64,000 bases of DNA from Bacillus sp. JCM 19034 (GCF_001310635.1 NZ_BAXR01000001.1:372001-436000); one strand, 5' to 3'. Numbered from the stretch's first letter, positions 30,921 through 42,327 are shown. A program made the numbers and translations. The notes: generated by a model not told the origin, from the letters alone.

Positions 30921-31919
30921 TTATGTTAAAAGTTTCGTTTTCATCTCTTTGTTTAATTGATCAAGCTCTGTTATAAATTTCTGCCCAGTTTGAATAATTC
31001 GATCATTTGATTGTTCTGTCAATTCAATTGCTGCAAATACATTGTCATATGCTTTTCGGAACGATTCCAAGGCGATAGCAGGCTCTTCCATCGTTTTTAA
31101 CGTTTCTTCTGTATTAGACTTTAAAAGTTCCGAATTTGAAAGCAACATCGATTCTGTTGCTTCATTAACACTTTTTACAGCTTTAATCACTCTTTGTTGA
31201 TTTGCAAGTGCCATTTGAATAGAAGCGGAAACCGTTATGACATTTTTCGTCATCGTGATCGCATTAAAAATCGCTTCTTCCAGTTTCTCATTATTTTCTT
31301 TAATAAGATCAACAGATGCGAGAGATTGTTGTAAAACCATTACAGCTTGGGACATATTCTTCACACGAGAGACGACTTTTAACTGTCCCTTTTTAATCTC
31401 ATTAATCATCTGTTGGTCTTGTTCATGCTCTAGCTTTTCATTTAACATTGCTTGTAATGTTTGTCCAGTATCAATTTGTTTGTTTAATTTTTCAATTCTT
31501 TCGACTGCGACATCTTTTAATTGTTCAAGCATAACATTGTCTTCTTCAAGTTTATCTTTACCTGATAAAAGTCCTTCAACAATTTGCTCTACTTGTGCTT
31601 CGACAGTTTGGTATTTTTTCGCATATTGCTCTATCGGATTTCTCCGTAATAGCTTATTCATCAACTTTTTTGTTTTGCTGTCTTTAAGATGTGTCGGTTC
31701 TAACTGACTGACCGTTTCTTTTAGTTCATGAAGCTTTGTTGGCAATGTATTATGTTGATCCCTCATCATTTCCTTAACTGGACGCTTTAATGCTTCAAGT
31801 GATTCACCGGCTTCTTTTTGTTCTGTTTCTCCAAGCTGATCAAGCGTTGATAGAACCTTTGCTAAATCTTCATCTTTTATGTTTGTAGCATTATGATGTA
31901 ATTCCTTATTTTCGCTCAT
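30921..31919 (-). CDS. TelA/toxic anion resistance family protein
   Basis: 332 residues, almost wholly alpha helical, matching the TelA/YaaN/YceH family (tellurite resistance and related envelope stress). Family features include PVKEMM, KLMNKLLRRNPIEQYAKKYQTVEAQV, and the central LNKQIDTGQTLQAMLNEKL and VISVSASIQ-type helix (here VITVSASIQMALANQQ). ATG 31919 follows AAGGAGGATTTTG; a TTG one codon upstream is less well placed. Cytoplasmic or peripheral; mechanism unknown. Confidence 0.85.
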   Translation of the reverse strand: MSENKELHHNATNIKDEDLAKVLSTLDQLGETEQKEAGESLEALKRPVKEMMRDQHNTLPTKLHELKETVSQLEPTHLKDSKTKKLMNKLLRRNPIEQYAKKYQTVEAQVEQIVEGLLSGKDKLEEDNVMLEQLKDVAVERIEKLNKQIDTGQTLQAMLNEKLEHEQDQQMINEIKKGQLKVVSRVKNMSQAVMVLQQSLASVDLIKENNEKLEEAIFNAITMTKNVITVSASIQMALANQQRVIKAVKSVNEATESMLLSNSELLKSNTEETLKTMEEPAIALESFRKAYDNVFAAIELTEQSNDRIIQTGQKFITELDQLNKEMKTKLLT

Positions 31920-32025
31920 CAAAATCCTCCTTCACTTCATACATATCCTACTTCTTATTATGATTGATTTTCTCCTATAAAACAATCCTCACACATTACG
32001 TTTATACATATAATATAGAATAGTT

Positions 32026-32093
32026 ATGACAAATCCCATAATTAAGTGCTATAATTGATATGCCGCAAGAGAAACGTTACCTCCAACGTTACC
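32026..32093 (+). promoter_or_regulatory. strong promoter with tandem AACGTTACC repeats, no clear gene
   Basis: ATGACA at 32026 and TATAAT at 32050 (spacer 18) with a TGC extended -10. Just downstream, AACGTTACC occurs at 32073 and again at 32085, a 12-base period that could be an operator. The next convincing gene starts 370 bases later. Confidence 0.5.
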
Positions 32094-32365
32094 CGCAAAT
32101 TAATAACCTATCTTTCATTGCTAGTCTTCTATATACAAAGGTTTTCCCAAATATGTAATCTATCGTTCGGAATTGTACAAATGTCCACTACAAATAAACA
32201 CTCGCAGATAAAAATAGTAATCATTCAACATTATGTATATTTATTCAATACAGGAATGATATGTGTATAAATTTCTTATTATTTTTATTTTATCACCGGA
32301 ATATAAAACCCTATATTACACAGGCAAAGTAACCGTTTTCAATATAAATGCATAAAAAAAATAAT
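32094..32365. other. gene-free stretch upstream of gltA
   Basis: About 270 AT-rich bases. A 71-codon frame starting with TTG at 32055 runs through part of it, but it lacks a ribosome site and protein-like composition. No clear terminator or riboswitch seen. Confidence 0.35.
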
Positions 32366-32394
32366 TTGCGGAAATGTCAGAAAAATGATATGAT
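32366..32394 (+). promoter_or_regulatory. sigma-A type promoter of gltAB
   Basis: TTGCGG (32366-32371), spacer of 17, TATGAT (32389-32394). The gltA start is 70 bases downstream. No gltC regulator gene is adjacent, unlike B. subtilis. Confidence 0.7.
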
Positions 32395-32463
32395 CCTGTA
32401 TATTAGCTCATTTATTTAGGGAGAGTTGATTGTTTTTTATTTTTTGAAGAAAGGTTGATGCTC

Positions 32464-35400
32464 ATGCGGTACACACAATTCCCGAAGAAACAAGGCTTAT
32501 ATGATCCGCAATTTGAACATGACAATTGTGGGATCGGCTTTTTAGCTCATATGAAAGGGAAAAAGTCGCATAAAGTAGTTCAAGATGCTCTTCATATTTT
32601 ACGTAATCTCGAGCATCGTGGTGGTCAAGGTGATGAAGTCAATACTGGAGATGGTGCAGGTATACTTCTACAAATACCACATCGATTTTTTGAAAAAGTT
32701 TGCTTGGAAAATGGGGTAAATCTCCCTAACCAAGGTGAGTATGGGGTTGGGATGCTATTTTTGCCACAGGATGAAGAAGCGAGAGGGGCATGTGAGAAGG
32801 AGTTAGAAACCATCATAACTGAAGAGAAACAAGAGTTAATCGGATGGCGTACAGTTCCTGTAGATGACTCGATGCTTGGTAATGCGGCAAAAGGAGCTAT
32901 GCCATTTATTCGTCAACTATTTATTAAAAAGAGTAACAGTATAAAAACAGAAATTGATTTTGAACGTAAGCTATATATCATTCGTAAACGTGCTGAACGT
33001 GAAGTAGGTTCAAAGATCCCTGAAGGGCAATCATTCTACTTTACAAGCTTATCAAGTCGGACAATCGTTTATAAAGGAATGTTAACAACAGAGCAAGTGA
33101 ACCAGTTTTATCTTGATTTAAACGATGATACGTTTGAGTCAGCGATTGCTCTCGTTCATTCGCGTTTTAGCACAAATACATTTCCGAGCTGGGAACGTGC
33201 ACACCCAAATCGTTATATGATTCATAATGGCGAGATCAATACGATTAGAGGAAATGTGAACTGGATGCACGCTCGTGAAGCGAAGTTTCAATCCGACCTT
33301 TTCGGAGAAGATTTAACGAAAGTGTTCCCTGTTGTTGACAAAGATGGTTCTGACTCTTCGATGTTTGATAACACGTTAGAATTTTTGTCATTAGCAGGTC
33401 GGTCAATGACACATGCAGCAATGATGATGATTCCTGAACCGTGGCAAAATGATCATCAAATGAGTTCTGAAAAGAAGGCTTTTTACCAATACCACAGTAC
33501 ATTAATGGAACATGGGATGGACCAACTGCGATTGTTTTCACAGACGGTAAGCAAATTGGAGCTTCGCTTGATCGTAATGGATTACGACCTTCTCGATATT
33601 ATTTGACTAAAGATGATTACATTATTATGTCATCTGAAGTTGGTGTACTAGAGGTAGATCCAGAAAATGTACTAGCAAAGGAACGACTACATCCAGGTCA
33701 AATGCTTTTAGTTGACATCGAAGAGGGTCGGATTATTCCTGATGAGGAAATTAAACAGGAAATAGCATGTGCAAAACCATATAAGGAATGGGTAGATCAA
33801 TATTTAGTTGAGCTTGAAGATGTACTAGAAACAGCTCATGTGGAAAATACTGATTTTCATTCGTTAGTGACGCGTCAATTAGCGTTTGGATACACGTATG
33901 AGGAATTATCAAAGTTGATCCAACCGATGGTAAAAGATGGTGTAGATCCAGTTGGCTCAATGGGATATGATTCACCGATAGCGGTTTTATCGAAGAAACC
34001 TCAACTTCTTTATAATTATTTTAAACAATTGTTTGCCCAAGTAACGAACCCTCCGATCGATGCTATTCGTGAAGAAGTTGTTACAGCAATTGGTACAACA
34101 ATTGGAAGAGAAGGTGACTTGTTAAATCCGGATCCAGAAAGCTGTCGCCACATTCATTTACCTTATCCAATTGTAAACAATGAAGAATTGGCAAAGCTGA
34201 AGTATAACAAAATGGAAGGTTTCAAGTCTATCACTCTTTCAATGACGTTTGACTATATGAAAGAGAATCAACTGGAGGCTGCTTTAAACTCATTATTTGC
34301 CAAAGCGGACCAGGCAATTGAAGATGGATATACACTTCTTATTTTAAGTGATCGTAGCATCAATGCGGAGCATGCACCAATTCCAGCATTATTAGCTGTA
34401 GGTGGTTTACACCATCACTTAATCCGTAAAGGAACACGTACGAATGTGAGTATTTTAGTTGAATCAGGGGAACCGAGAGAAGTTCATCATTTCTCCGTTT
34501 TATTAGGCTATGGGGCTGAAGCAATTAACCCTTATCTTGTATTTGATTCAATCGATGGTTTAATTCAAGATGGATTACTTGAAGACATTTCATATATTGA
34601 AGCTGTCAATAAATACATTAAAGCAGCTGCAAAAGGAATTATGAAGGTTCTATCAAAAATGGGGATTTCAACAATTCAAAGTTACAGAGGAGCTCAAATA
34701 TTTGAGGCTGTTGGAATCGCACCTTCTGTTGTAGATAAATATTTCACATGGACAACAACTCGAATCGGTGGAGTGAATTTAGAAACGATTGAAAAAGAGG
34801 TTCGTGACCGTCACAAGCGTGCTTATTCAGATCAAGAAGGTGTTGATAAAGCACTTGATCCAGGTGATGATCTGCAATGGCGTCGTAATGGGGATCCGCA
34901 TCAATATAACCCTCATACGATTCATATGTTACAAAATGCATGCCGGACAACAAATTATGACTTGTTTAAGAAATATACAAATTCGATCAATGAACAATCG
35001 AAGGAACAAACAACTTTACGAGGTTTGATGAAATTCAAAAACGGACAGAAATCTATTCCGTTAGATGAAGTAGAATCTGTTGAAGATATCGTTAAACGTT
35101 TTAGAACGGGTGCGATGTCATTTGGTTCGATATCACAAGAAGCTCATGAAACGTTAGCAATTGCGATGAATAGACTTGGTGCTAAAAGTAATACAGGTGA
35201 GGGTGGAGAACATCCAGATCGTTTTACACGTGACGATAATGGTGATTTACGTCGGAGTGCGATTAAGCAAGTAGCATCAGGACGTTTTGGTGTAACAAGT
35301 CATTATCTCGTCAATGCCGATGAAATTCAAATTAAAGTTGCACAAGGAGCGAAACCAGGTGAAGGTGGTCAATTACCAGGAAACAAAGTGTATCCTTGGG

Positions 35401-37054
35401 TCGCTGAGGTTCGTGGATCAACTCCGGGAGTAGGACTTATTTCACCTCCACCACATCATGACATTTATTCAATTGAGGATTTAGCGGAACTAATCCATGA
35501 TTTAAAAAATGCGAATCCGACAGCAAAGGTTAGTGTTAAGCTTGTAGCTGGTACAGGAGTTGGTACGATTGCCGCTGGTGTGGCTAAAGGGCGTGCCGAT
35601 GGAATTATCATTAGTGGTTATGATGGTGGAACTGGTGCTGCGGCACGAACAAGTATTAAACATGCAGGTTTGCCGTGGGAAATTGGTTTATCTGAAACGC
35701 ATCAAACATTGTTGTTAAATAATTTGCGTGATCGTGTCACATTAGAAACAGATGGAAAGCTTATGACAGGTCGAGATGTTGTCATTGCTGCAATGCTAGG
35801 TGCGGAAGAGTACGCTTTTTCAACAGCTCCGTTAGTTGTTCTCGGCTGTATCGTTATGCGCGTCTGTCATTTAGACACATGTCCTGTCGGAATTGCGACT
35901 CAAAACCTGAACTCCGAAAGAAGTATATGGGGAAGCCTGAACACGTTGAGAACTTTATGAAGTTTATCGCTCAAGAAATGCGTGAAATTATGGCTGATCT
36001 GGGTATTCGCAAATTAGACGATTTAATCGGTCGTACAGATTTGCTTGAAGTAAATGATCAAATCGAAAATGAAAAAGCAAAATTAATCGACTTATCTAAC
36101 CTATTATTTAAGCCTGAAATCGATAGTCCTGAGCGAAACTATAAGACGAAAGAACAAGACCATTTACTTGAGCAATCGCTCGATCACCGCGAATTATTAC
36201 CAGCAAGCATGCCAGCATTAGAACGCGGAGAAAAGGTGCATGGAACATACAACGTCCGTAATATTGATCGGGTAGTTGGTACAATTGTTGGTAGTGAGAT
36301 TAGCAAACGATACGGATCTGCTGGTTTACCAGATGATACGATCACATTTGATTTTAAAGGATCTGCCGGACAAAGCTTTGGTGCCTTTGTTCCAGAAGGT
36401 ATGACTCTTCGTCTAGAAGGGGATGCAAATGATTATATCGGTAAAGGTTTGTCTGGTGGTAAGATCATCGTTTCCCCGCCAGCTAACGCTAAATTAAAAG
36501 CTGACGAAAATATTATTATTGGGAATACAACTTTTTATGGTGCAACAGCTGGTGAAGCATACATTAATGGTATTGCTGGGGAACGTTTTGCAGTACGTAA
36601 TTCTGGTGTGAATGTCGTTGTCGAAGGTGTCGGTGACCATGGCCTTGAATACATGACAGGCGGAGTTGTCGTGAACTTAGGAAAAGCTGGTAAAAACTTT
36701 GCTGCTGGTATGTCTGGTGGTATTGCATATGTATACGATCCAACTGGAACGTTTGATCAACAATGTAACCAGGAGATGGTTCTATTAGAATCCGTTTCAA
36801 CCCAGCAAGATTTGAACCAACTTAAGACAATGTTAGATAATCATAAAAATAATACAAGTAGTGAAATAGCAACATATATCCTCGAACATTGGACAGAGGA
36901 AGTACCAAAATTCGTAAAAGTCATTCCAAAAGATTATAAGAGAATGCTTGAGGCGATTGAGCGTGTAAAACAAGATGGCTTAACAGGTCTTGACGCCGTA
37001 ATGGTAGCTTTTGATGAAAATAAAAATGACAAATCTCGTGTAAGCGGGAAATAA
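32464..37054 (+). CDS. gltA: glutamate synthase large subunit, two frameshifts
   Basis: About 1530 residues; forms glutamate from glutamine and 2-oxoglutarate. ATG 32464 (after AAGAAAGG) gives a short propeptide ending FEHDN before the nucleophile C22. Order: class II amidotransferase, central domain, FMN-binding synthase domain ([35 protein letters not shown]), 3Fe-4S site C-x5-C-x4-C ([10 protein letters not shown]), and the GxGxG beta-helix C-terminus. Frame breaks near 33509 and 35910; one C restores MEPWDGP and [13 protein letters not shown] respectively. Confidence 0.96.
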
Positions 37055-37198
37055 GTAATTAAAATGGAACAACGTATGTGGGAAGCAAATCGTTGCTTAA
37101 ATGTAGTAGGCAACGATGCTCTCATGTACACGTACGTTTGTTCCTGTAATCCTTCTTTTTTAAAAAGAAGGCGAAAGAACGAGATTGGAGTGAATACG

Positions 37199-38683
37199 AT
37201 GGGGAAGCCAACAGGATTTTTGGAATATAAGAGAGAAAATCCACCAAAAAAGATCCATTTGAACGCACGAGAAGCTGGAAGGAATTTCAAATCTTAATGC
37301 CTGAGCCTGCCTTACGTCAACAAGGTGCTCGTTGTATGGACTGTGGTGTCCCATTTTGTCAAACTGGGAGACTATGGATGGTTCCGGGGAAATTGGATGT
37401 CCAGTTTATAACTTAATTCCTGAATGGAATGACTTAGTCTATCGCGGTAAGTGGAAAGAAGCTCTTGACCGACTTCATAAAACGAATAATTTCCCTGAAT
37501 TTACGGGACGTGTTTGCCCAGCACCGTGTGAAGGGTCATGTACGGTAGCGATTAGTGATGATGCTGTAACAATAAAAAGCATTGAATACCATATTGTTGA
37601 GCGCGGATTCCAAGAAGGTTGGATCGTACCTCAACCACCTACTAAACGTACAGGAAAAAAAGTTGCTATCGTTGGTTCTGGTCCAGCTGGATTAGCAGCA
37701 GCAGCACAATTAAATAAAGCAGGTCATTTAGTGACGGTATTCGAACGTGAAGATCGAATTGGTGGTTTATTAACATATGGAATTCCTGATGTTAAATTAG
37801 CAAATGAAATTGTCGAAAGAGTATTACAATCTTGAAAGAAGAAGGTATTACGTTTAAGACGAAAACTGAAATCGGAAAAGATATATCTGCTAAAGAGCTT
37901 CACAATGATTTTGATGCTGTCATTCTTTGTACAGGTGCTACAAAACCTCGCGACGTAGAAGTTGAAGGTCGTGAATTACAAGGAATTCATTTTGCAATGG
38001 ATTTTCTTACAAAAAATACTCGTAGCCTGCTAAACTCTGATCATAATGATGGACAATATATTACTGCTAAAGATAAACATGTCATCGTGATCGGTGGCGG
38101 GGATACTGGGGTAGACTGTATCACAACTTCAGTACGTCATGGTGCTGCATCTATTACTCAGTTCGATATTAATCGTGAAAAGACCGATCAGAGGGCAGAA
38201 GGGAATCCATGGCCGTTATTTCCAATTGTTCATACTGTAGAAGATGGACAGAAGGAAGCAATTGCAGTGTATGGTAAAGATCCACGTAGTTACCAAGTAA
38301 GTACAACAAAATTTGTTGGTGACGAGAATGGCCAAGTTAAGGAGCTTCATACGATTGGTGTTGAAACGACGATTGATGAAAATGGACGTAAAGTTCGTAC
38401 ACCTATTCCTGGTACTGAAAAGGTATGGAAGGCTGATTTAATCTTACTAGCGATTGGATTTACTGGACCTGAACAGCGTATCATTGAAGAGTTATCAGTA
38501 GAAACGACAAAACGTTCAACAATTGATGCAGAGTACGGTAAGTATTCAACGAATGTACCTGGTGTATTCGCAGCTGGAGATAATCGTCGCGGACAAAGTT
38601 TAGTTGTATGGGCGATTCATGAAGGCCGAGAAGCAGCAAGAGAATGTGATCGTTTTTTAATGGGAAGCTCTAATTTGCCATAA
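37199..38683 (+). CDS. gltB: glutamate synthase small subunit, three frameshifts
   Basis: NADPH-oxidising flavoprotein partner of Glt[14 protein letters not shown] start after GATTGGAG; two cysteine clusters ([12 protein letters not shown] and CPAPCEGSC) bind 4Fe-4S; FAD motif [19 protein letters not shown] motif [13 protein letters not shown] (read as [11 protein letters not shown]); C-terminal [14 protein letters not shown]. About 494 residues. Frames break near 37285, 37365 and 37831; the last is fixed by one T in LQSLKEEG. Starts 144 bases after gltA, probably cotranscribed. Confidence 0.95.
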
Positions 38684-38697
38684 AAATAGTAAGCGAG

Positions 38698-38741
38698 AAT
38701 GCCATAAGAGGCCTTATAACCTTTTATGGCATTTTTCTTAA
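38698..38741 (+). terminator. terminator after gltB
   Basis: AATGCCATAA pairs with TTATGGCATT (G-C rich inner arms GAGG and CCTT), followed by TTTTC. Confidence 0.8.
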
Positions 38742-38941
38742 GATGCATGAATAAACGAGGAATCACAGGAAATGTAAGCTGATTTGGTGCAGAACGTCAA
38801 CTCCAATTGATACACACATCTCTGTTTAATACCCTCTTTTACATTGCTCATATCATCGAAACTCTTCTTCTAAAAAAAAAAGTGGCGTTTTCATTATTTT
38901 CATGAGAAAATAACAGTAGATTATTGGAGTGAAAGGACGTC

Positions 38942-39601
38942 ATGAAAATGATAAAATGGATGAAAAGAAGTCTTATTCTTTCATCAGTCCTTCTATCATT
39001 TGGGTTCACTACTTCCGGCGACTTACACTATGCTGTTGCTGCTGAATTAAATGGAAAAGTAGACAAAGCTCAGGATGAAACTGATGAGAGTTTAATTTAT
39101 AAGATCGACCACAATGATTATGACTTATATAAAGCTGTATTACCTGTTGGTACGGAGCATTATATTCATCGTGATGTTGCGTCTGCACCTTTATTAAATG
39201 AATACATAAGTATGCTAGCTATTGAACAAGGCGTTAAGAAGTTTGGACCAACTATTTCAAATGAAATAGCAAAAGAGTATAAACAAAGAATTATTCCCCC
39301 TTTTAAAGAAGTTATAGGGGAAACAACAAAAGACTTCTCAACTAAAGATTGGATGTCATTAAAATGGACCTCTCAACCTACAGGAGGCTTAGGGGAAAAA
39401 ATAATTCATTTATATCATGATGAAACAGGTAAAGATTTATTAAGGTTTCATGTTCGCCGTGATCAACGACCGAAACAAGGCTACTATTTTAATTTTCATT
39501 ATCACACAATTGCCGATAACTACGAATTACATCATGAATTAGGAACGATTTATTGGGGGAAAGACATCCCACCACGTTGGAATAGTGAAATAAACATGTA
39601 A
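38942..39601 (+). CDS. ypjP: YpjP-like secreted/membrane-anchored protein
   Basis: 219 residues. N-terminal signal segment (LILSSVLLSFGFTTSG), then an extracytoplasmic domain. The C-terminal half matches the YpjP pattern I recall: DLLRFHVRRDQRPKQGYYFNFHYHT, YELHHELGTIYWGKDIPPRW. Start ATG after GGAGTGAAAGGACGTC. Function unknown in the family. Followed by its own terminator. Confidence 0.85.
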   Translation: MKMIKWMKRSLILSSVLLSFGFTTSGDLHYAVAAELNGKVDKAQDETDESLIYKIDHNDYDLYKAVLPVGTEHYIHRDVASAPLLNEYISMLAIEQGVKKFGPTISNEIAKEYKQRIIPPFKEVIGETTKDFSTKDWMSLKWTSQPTGGLGEKIIHLYHDETGKDLLRFHVRRDQRPKQGYYFNFHYHTIADNYELHHELGTIYWGKDIPPRWNSEINM

Positions 39602-39605
39602 TTGA

Positions 39606-39645
39606 TAAACCAGTGACTAGATAAAATGCGTCACTGGTTTTATGT
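39606..39645 (+). terminator. terminator after ypjP
   Basis: AAACCAGTGAC pairs with GTCACTGGTTT around TAGATAAAATGC, then TATGTTTTTC. Confidence 0.85.
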
Positions 39646-39701
39646 TTTTCAAATGATTTGTGTGTATTTATTTTACTACGTGGAAGAGGAGGAACTTTTT
39701 T

Positions 39702-40401
39702 ATGAAAACAATTGGTTTAATAGGAGGTATGAGCTGGGAATCCTCAGCAATGTATTATCGTATCATTAATTAAGAGACTAAACGAGAATTAGGAGACTAC
39801 ACTCTGCAAAATGTATATTATATAGTGTCGATTTTGATGAAATAGAACGATATCAATCTAAAGGAGATTGGGAAAGTGCTGGAATACAATTAGCTGAAGT
39901 GGCATTATCTTTAGAAAAAGCAGGTCGTGCTCTGTACAAATACGATGCATAAAGTAATTGATTATCTAGAAAAAAAGGTAGCTATCCCTTATTTACATAT
40001 TGCTGTCGCAACCGCTACACAAATGAAGCAATCGAATATTAAAAAAGTAGGTCTACTTGGTACGAAATATACAATGGAACAAAATTTTTATAATTTACGA
40101 ATTGAACAAAAGGGTATTGAAGTAATCGTACCTAATGAAACAGAGCAAAATCAGGTAAATGACATTATATATGAGGAACTTTGTCTCGGAATAATCAATG
40201 ATTCCTCTAAAAAATATTACCAAAGGGTCATAAAACGTTTAGTGAGAATGGAGCAGAAGGCATTATTTTAGGATGTACTGAAATTGGCTTATTGGTTAAA
40301 GCCGAAGATTCAGACACTCCATTATTTGATACAGCTGTTATTCATGCACAAGAAGCGGTGAAACATGCTTTAGGAAACGCAAAAAAAATAAAATTACCGT
40401 G
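39702..40401 (+). pseudogene. aspartate/glutamate racemase family (YgeA-like), broken by at least four frame changes
   Basis: ATG follows AGAGGAGG. Pieces in different frames assemble into an Asp/Glu racemase: MKTIGLIGGMSWESSAMYYR, GGLHSAKCILYSVDFDEIERYQSKGDW, LCTNTMHKV (first catalytic Cys), LLGTKYTMEQNFY, EELCLGI, then [13 protein letters not shown] (second catalytic Cys) and [11 protein letters not shown] to a stop at 40399. Breaks near 39770, 39800, 39935 and 40240. With lesions about every 60 codons this could be real decay; single-base sequence errors as elsewhere in the window are the alternative. Confidence 0.78.
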
Positions 40402-40541
40402 AATATAAAAAGTTGTTGAAAAGAACAATACGTTCACGAATGGAATTAGGACGATTACGACAAAACACCAGTCAACAATGTTAAATATGGTACGATATCG
40501 TTAGTTTCAACACATAAATAAGGGAATAAGGTGGATAGTAA

Positions 40542-41231
40542 ATGAAACGAAAAGTGATAATCGGTTTTTGTGTAATCATGGTAGCATTATCGGCTTGCTC
40601 CTATCGTGAATTTGAAGATTCAATTAAAACGCTCAAGGAGAATGATCTAGAAGATAATATCGAGAATACGGTTAAAGTTTCTGAAGATGTTGAAAACGGT
40701 GACGAGCAAATTGTTTATTCAATCGGTGATACGATTGTTTATCGTACGAAAGACATGGAAATAGAGGAAGAAGTGGAGCAATATCAATATACATTGAATC
40801 AAGTGCAAGTCGCTGATAATATTCATGATCTCGGTTTACAAATCGATGATTTCTTGCGTCGGAAGATGATTGCTGAAAATGGTGATATTGAGGATAACCT
40901 ACGTATTGTAACGATTGATGCAACGGTAAAAAATCTACAAAATACTAATCCGAGTGCAACATTACAGGTTGAAAATTTTATAGGATCACAATTGGATATT
41001 GAAGATCCTAATGGTCCTTTTTTTCTAGAAGCTGTTTATTTCAGTGAACATGCTCCATTTGAACTAAACAATGGCAGTGATTATTATTACTTTTCTCTAG
41101 ATTTTGGAGAGGAGCTTGATATTACCGTCGGCTGGCTTGTTCCATCTGAAATGATTGAAAATGAATCGTTGTATTATGCGATCGGAACCACTAGCATGGA
41201 ATTACAGTTTTTTGAGTTAGACTTTAAATAA
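40542..41231 (+). CDS. lipoprotein, DUF5027/DUF4352-like
   Basis: 229 residues. Signal peptide with lipobox LSAC (Cys19). Acidic linker, then an Ig-like beta-rich domain beginning YSIGDTIVY and containing VTIDATVKNLQNTNP, typical of the telomere-like Ig families found next to ABC exporters. ATG follows AATAAGGTGG. It has its own terminator, so it is a separate unit just upstream of the ABC-transporter operon. The same domain plan recurs in the protein at 43834. Family assignment is from memory and tentative; function unknown. Confidence 0.7.
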   Translation: MKRKVIIGFCVIMVALSACSYREFEDSIKTLKENDLEDNIENTVKVSEDVENGDEQIVYSIGDTIVYRTKDMEIEEEVEQYQYTLNQVQVADNIHDLGLQIDDFLRRKMIAENGDIEDNLRIVTIDATVKNLQNTNPSATLQVENFIGSQLDIEDPNGPFFLEAVYFSEHAPFELNNGSDYYYFSLDFGEELDITVGWLVPSEMIENESLYYAIGTTSMELQFFELDFK

Positions 41232-41240
41232 GACAATCCA

Positions 41241-41276
41241 TTAAAAACAGAACGTTTCGTCGTTCTGTTTTTTTGT
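41241..41276 (+). terminator. terminator after the lipoprotein gene
   Basis: AAAAACAGAAC pairs with GTTCTGTTTTT around GTTTCGTC, followed by TTGTTG. Confidence 0.88.
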
Positions 41277-41460
41277 TGAGATCAAATAAGAAATACGCAT
41301 CAGCGTCTTTTCTTTAAAGAAATAAATACCTCATTATGAATCAAACCTTCTTGTTTTAGGATGAAAAACAAAAACGTTTACGACAACCTGAAAGGCAGAT
41401 CAATGAACGTGTGCTACCCTATGGATAAGCTAACAAATGAAACAGGAAGGGGAAAAAACA

Positions 41461-42327
41461 ATGGATCGACCATTTACAAGATTGGTACAAATCGAAATAA
41501 AAAAAGCTATAACGAATAAGTATTTTATCATTACTTTTCTTATTGCTATCATTTTCGCATTGCTTAGTGCATTGTATATGATTGGGTTTTACAACGATAA
41601 TCTCTATTTGAATGACTTAAAAGGGGGGAACATGCAATTACATAATAACTCGCTCTATAACCATTGGCTTGGTGGTGAGGACCGTTCATTTGGATTTACT
41701 TTATTTTTTACACTGTTGCCACTGATTGCAACCTTCCCTTATGGCTGGTCATATTATTTAGAAACGAAACAAGGCTACGTCAAATCAGTCGTTATAAGAA
41801 GTGGAAAGCAATCCTACTTTTTAGCAAAATATATCGCAACGTTTCTAGCAGGAGGAATCGTAATCTTTCTCCCATTATTGTTTAATTTTCTCATTATAGC
41901 AGCGTTCGTTCCTGCTACTATGCCAACTAACATTGCTAATATACACACACTCGCTTATCCGGTTGCTAATACGAGCATGTGGTCCAGTTTATTTTATACA
42001 CAGCCACTATTGTTTGTCTTCCTTTATCTCATTTTAAACTTTGTCTTTGGAGGACTATTTGCAACGATGAGCTTGGCCTTATCTTTTTTTGTGAAAAATC
42101 GCATTGCGGTTCTGTTGGTTCCGTTTTTTATTGTTATGATGTTGCATTATAGCCAAGGGTATTTCCCGAATCCGTTTTTGATTGAATTTTCCCCACTCTA
42201 TTATTTACATGCATTAGAGATTATAAACGAAACAAATGGCTGGGTCGTACTAGCGCAAGGTCTATTATTGTTTGCCGTAACGTTTACAATTACGATGAAA
42301 TTAGGTGTCAAACGTGAGGTTTTATAA
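41461..42327 (+). CDS. ABC-2 type transporter permease
   Basis: 288 residues, six predicted membrane helices: YFIITFLIAIIFALLSALYMIGF, GFTLFFTLLPLIATFPYGW, IATFLAGGIVIFLPLLFNFLIIAAF, LLFVFLYLILNFVFGGLFATMSLAL, VLLVPFFIVMMLHY and a final helix near the C-terminus. ATG follows GGAAGGGG; the longer start at 41437 has no ribosome site. Overlaps the next permease gene, so both are translated together with the ATPase at 43190. Substrate unknown. Confidence 0.85.
   Translation: MDRPFTRLVQIEIKKAITNKYFIITFLIAIIFALLSALYMIGFYNDNLYLNDLKGGNMQLHNNSLYNHWLGGEDRSFGFTLFFTLLPLIATFPYGWSYYLETKQGYVKSVVIRSGKQSYFLAKYIATFLAGGIVIFLPLLFNFLIIAAFVPATMPTNIANIHTLAYPVANTSMWSSLFYTQPLLFVFLYLILNFVFGGLFATMSLALSFFVKNRIAVLLVPFFIVMMLHYSQGYFPNPFLIEFSPLYYLHALEIINETNGWVVLAQGLLLFAVTFTITMKLGVKREVL

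Noticed and set aside
31237-31707. 156-codon plus-strand frame
   Set aside because: Antisense to the telA-like gene, full of Ser, Phe and Cys, no ribosome site.
32055-32270. 71-codon frame upstream of gltA
   Set aside because: TTG start inside the promoter region, no ribosome site, odd composition.
38740-38941. Possible minus-strand gene between gltB and ypjP
   Set aside because: The frame runs into the gltB terminator and has no ribosome site.
41374-41385. LytTR-binding site near AACGTTTAC
   Set aside because: Only one near-match; no second copy at 21-22 bases, so it was not listed as an operator.
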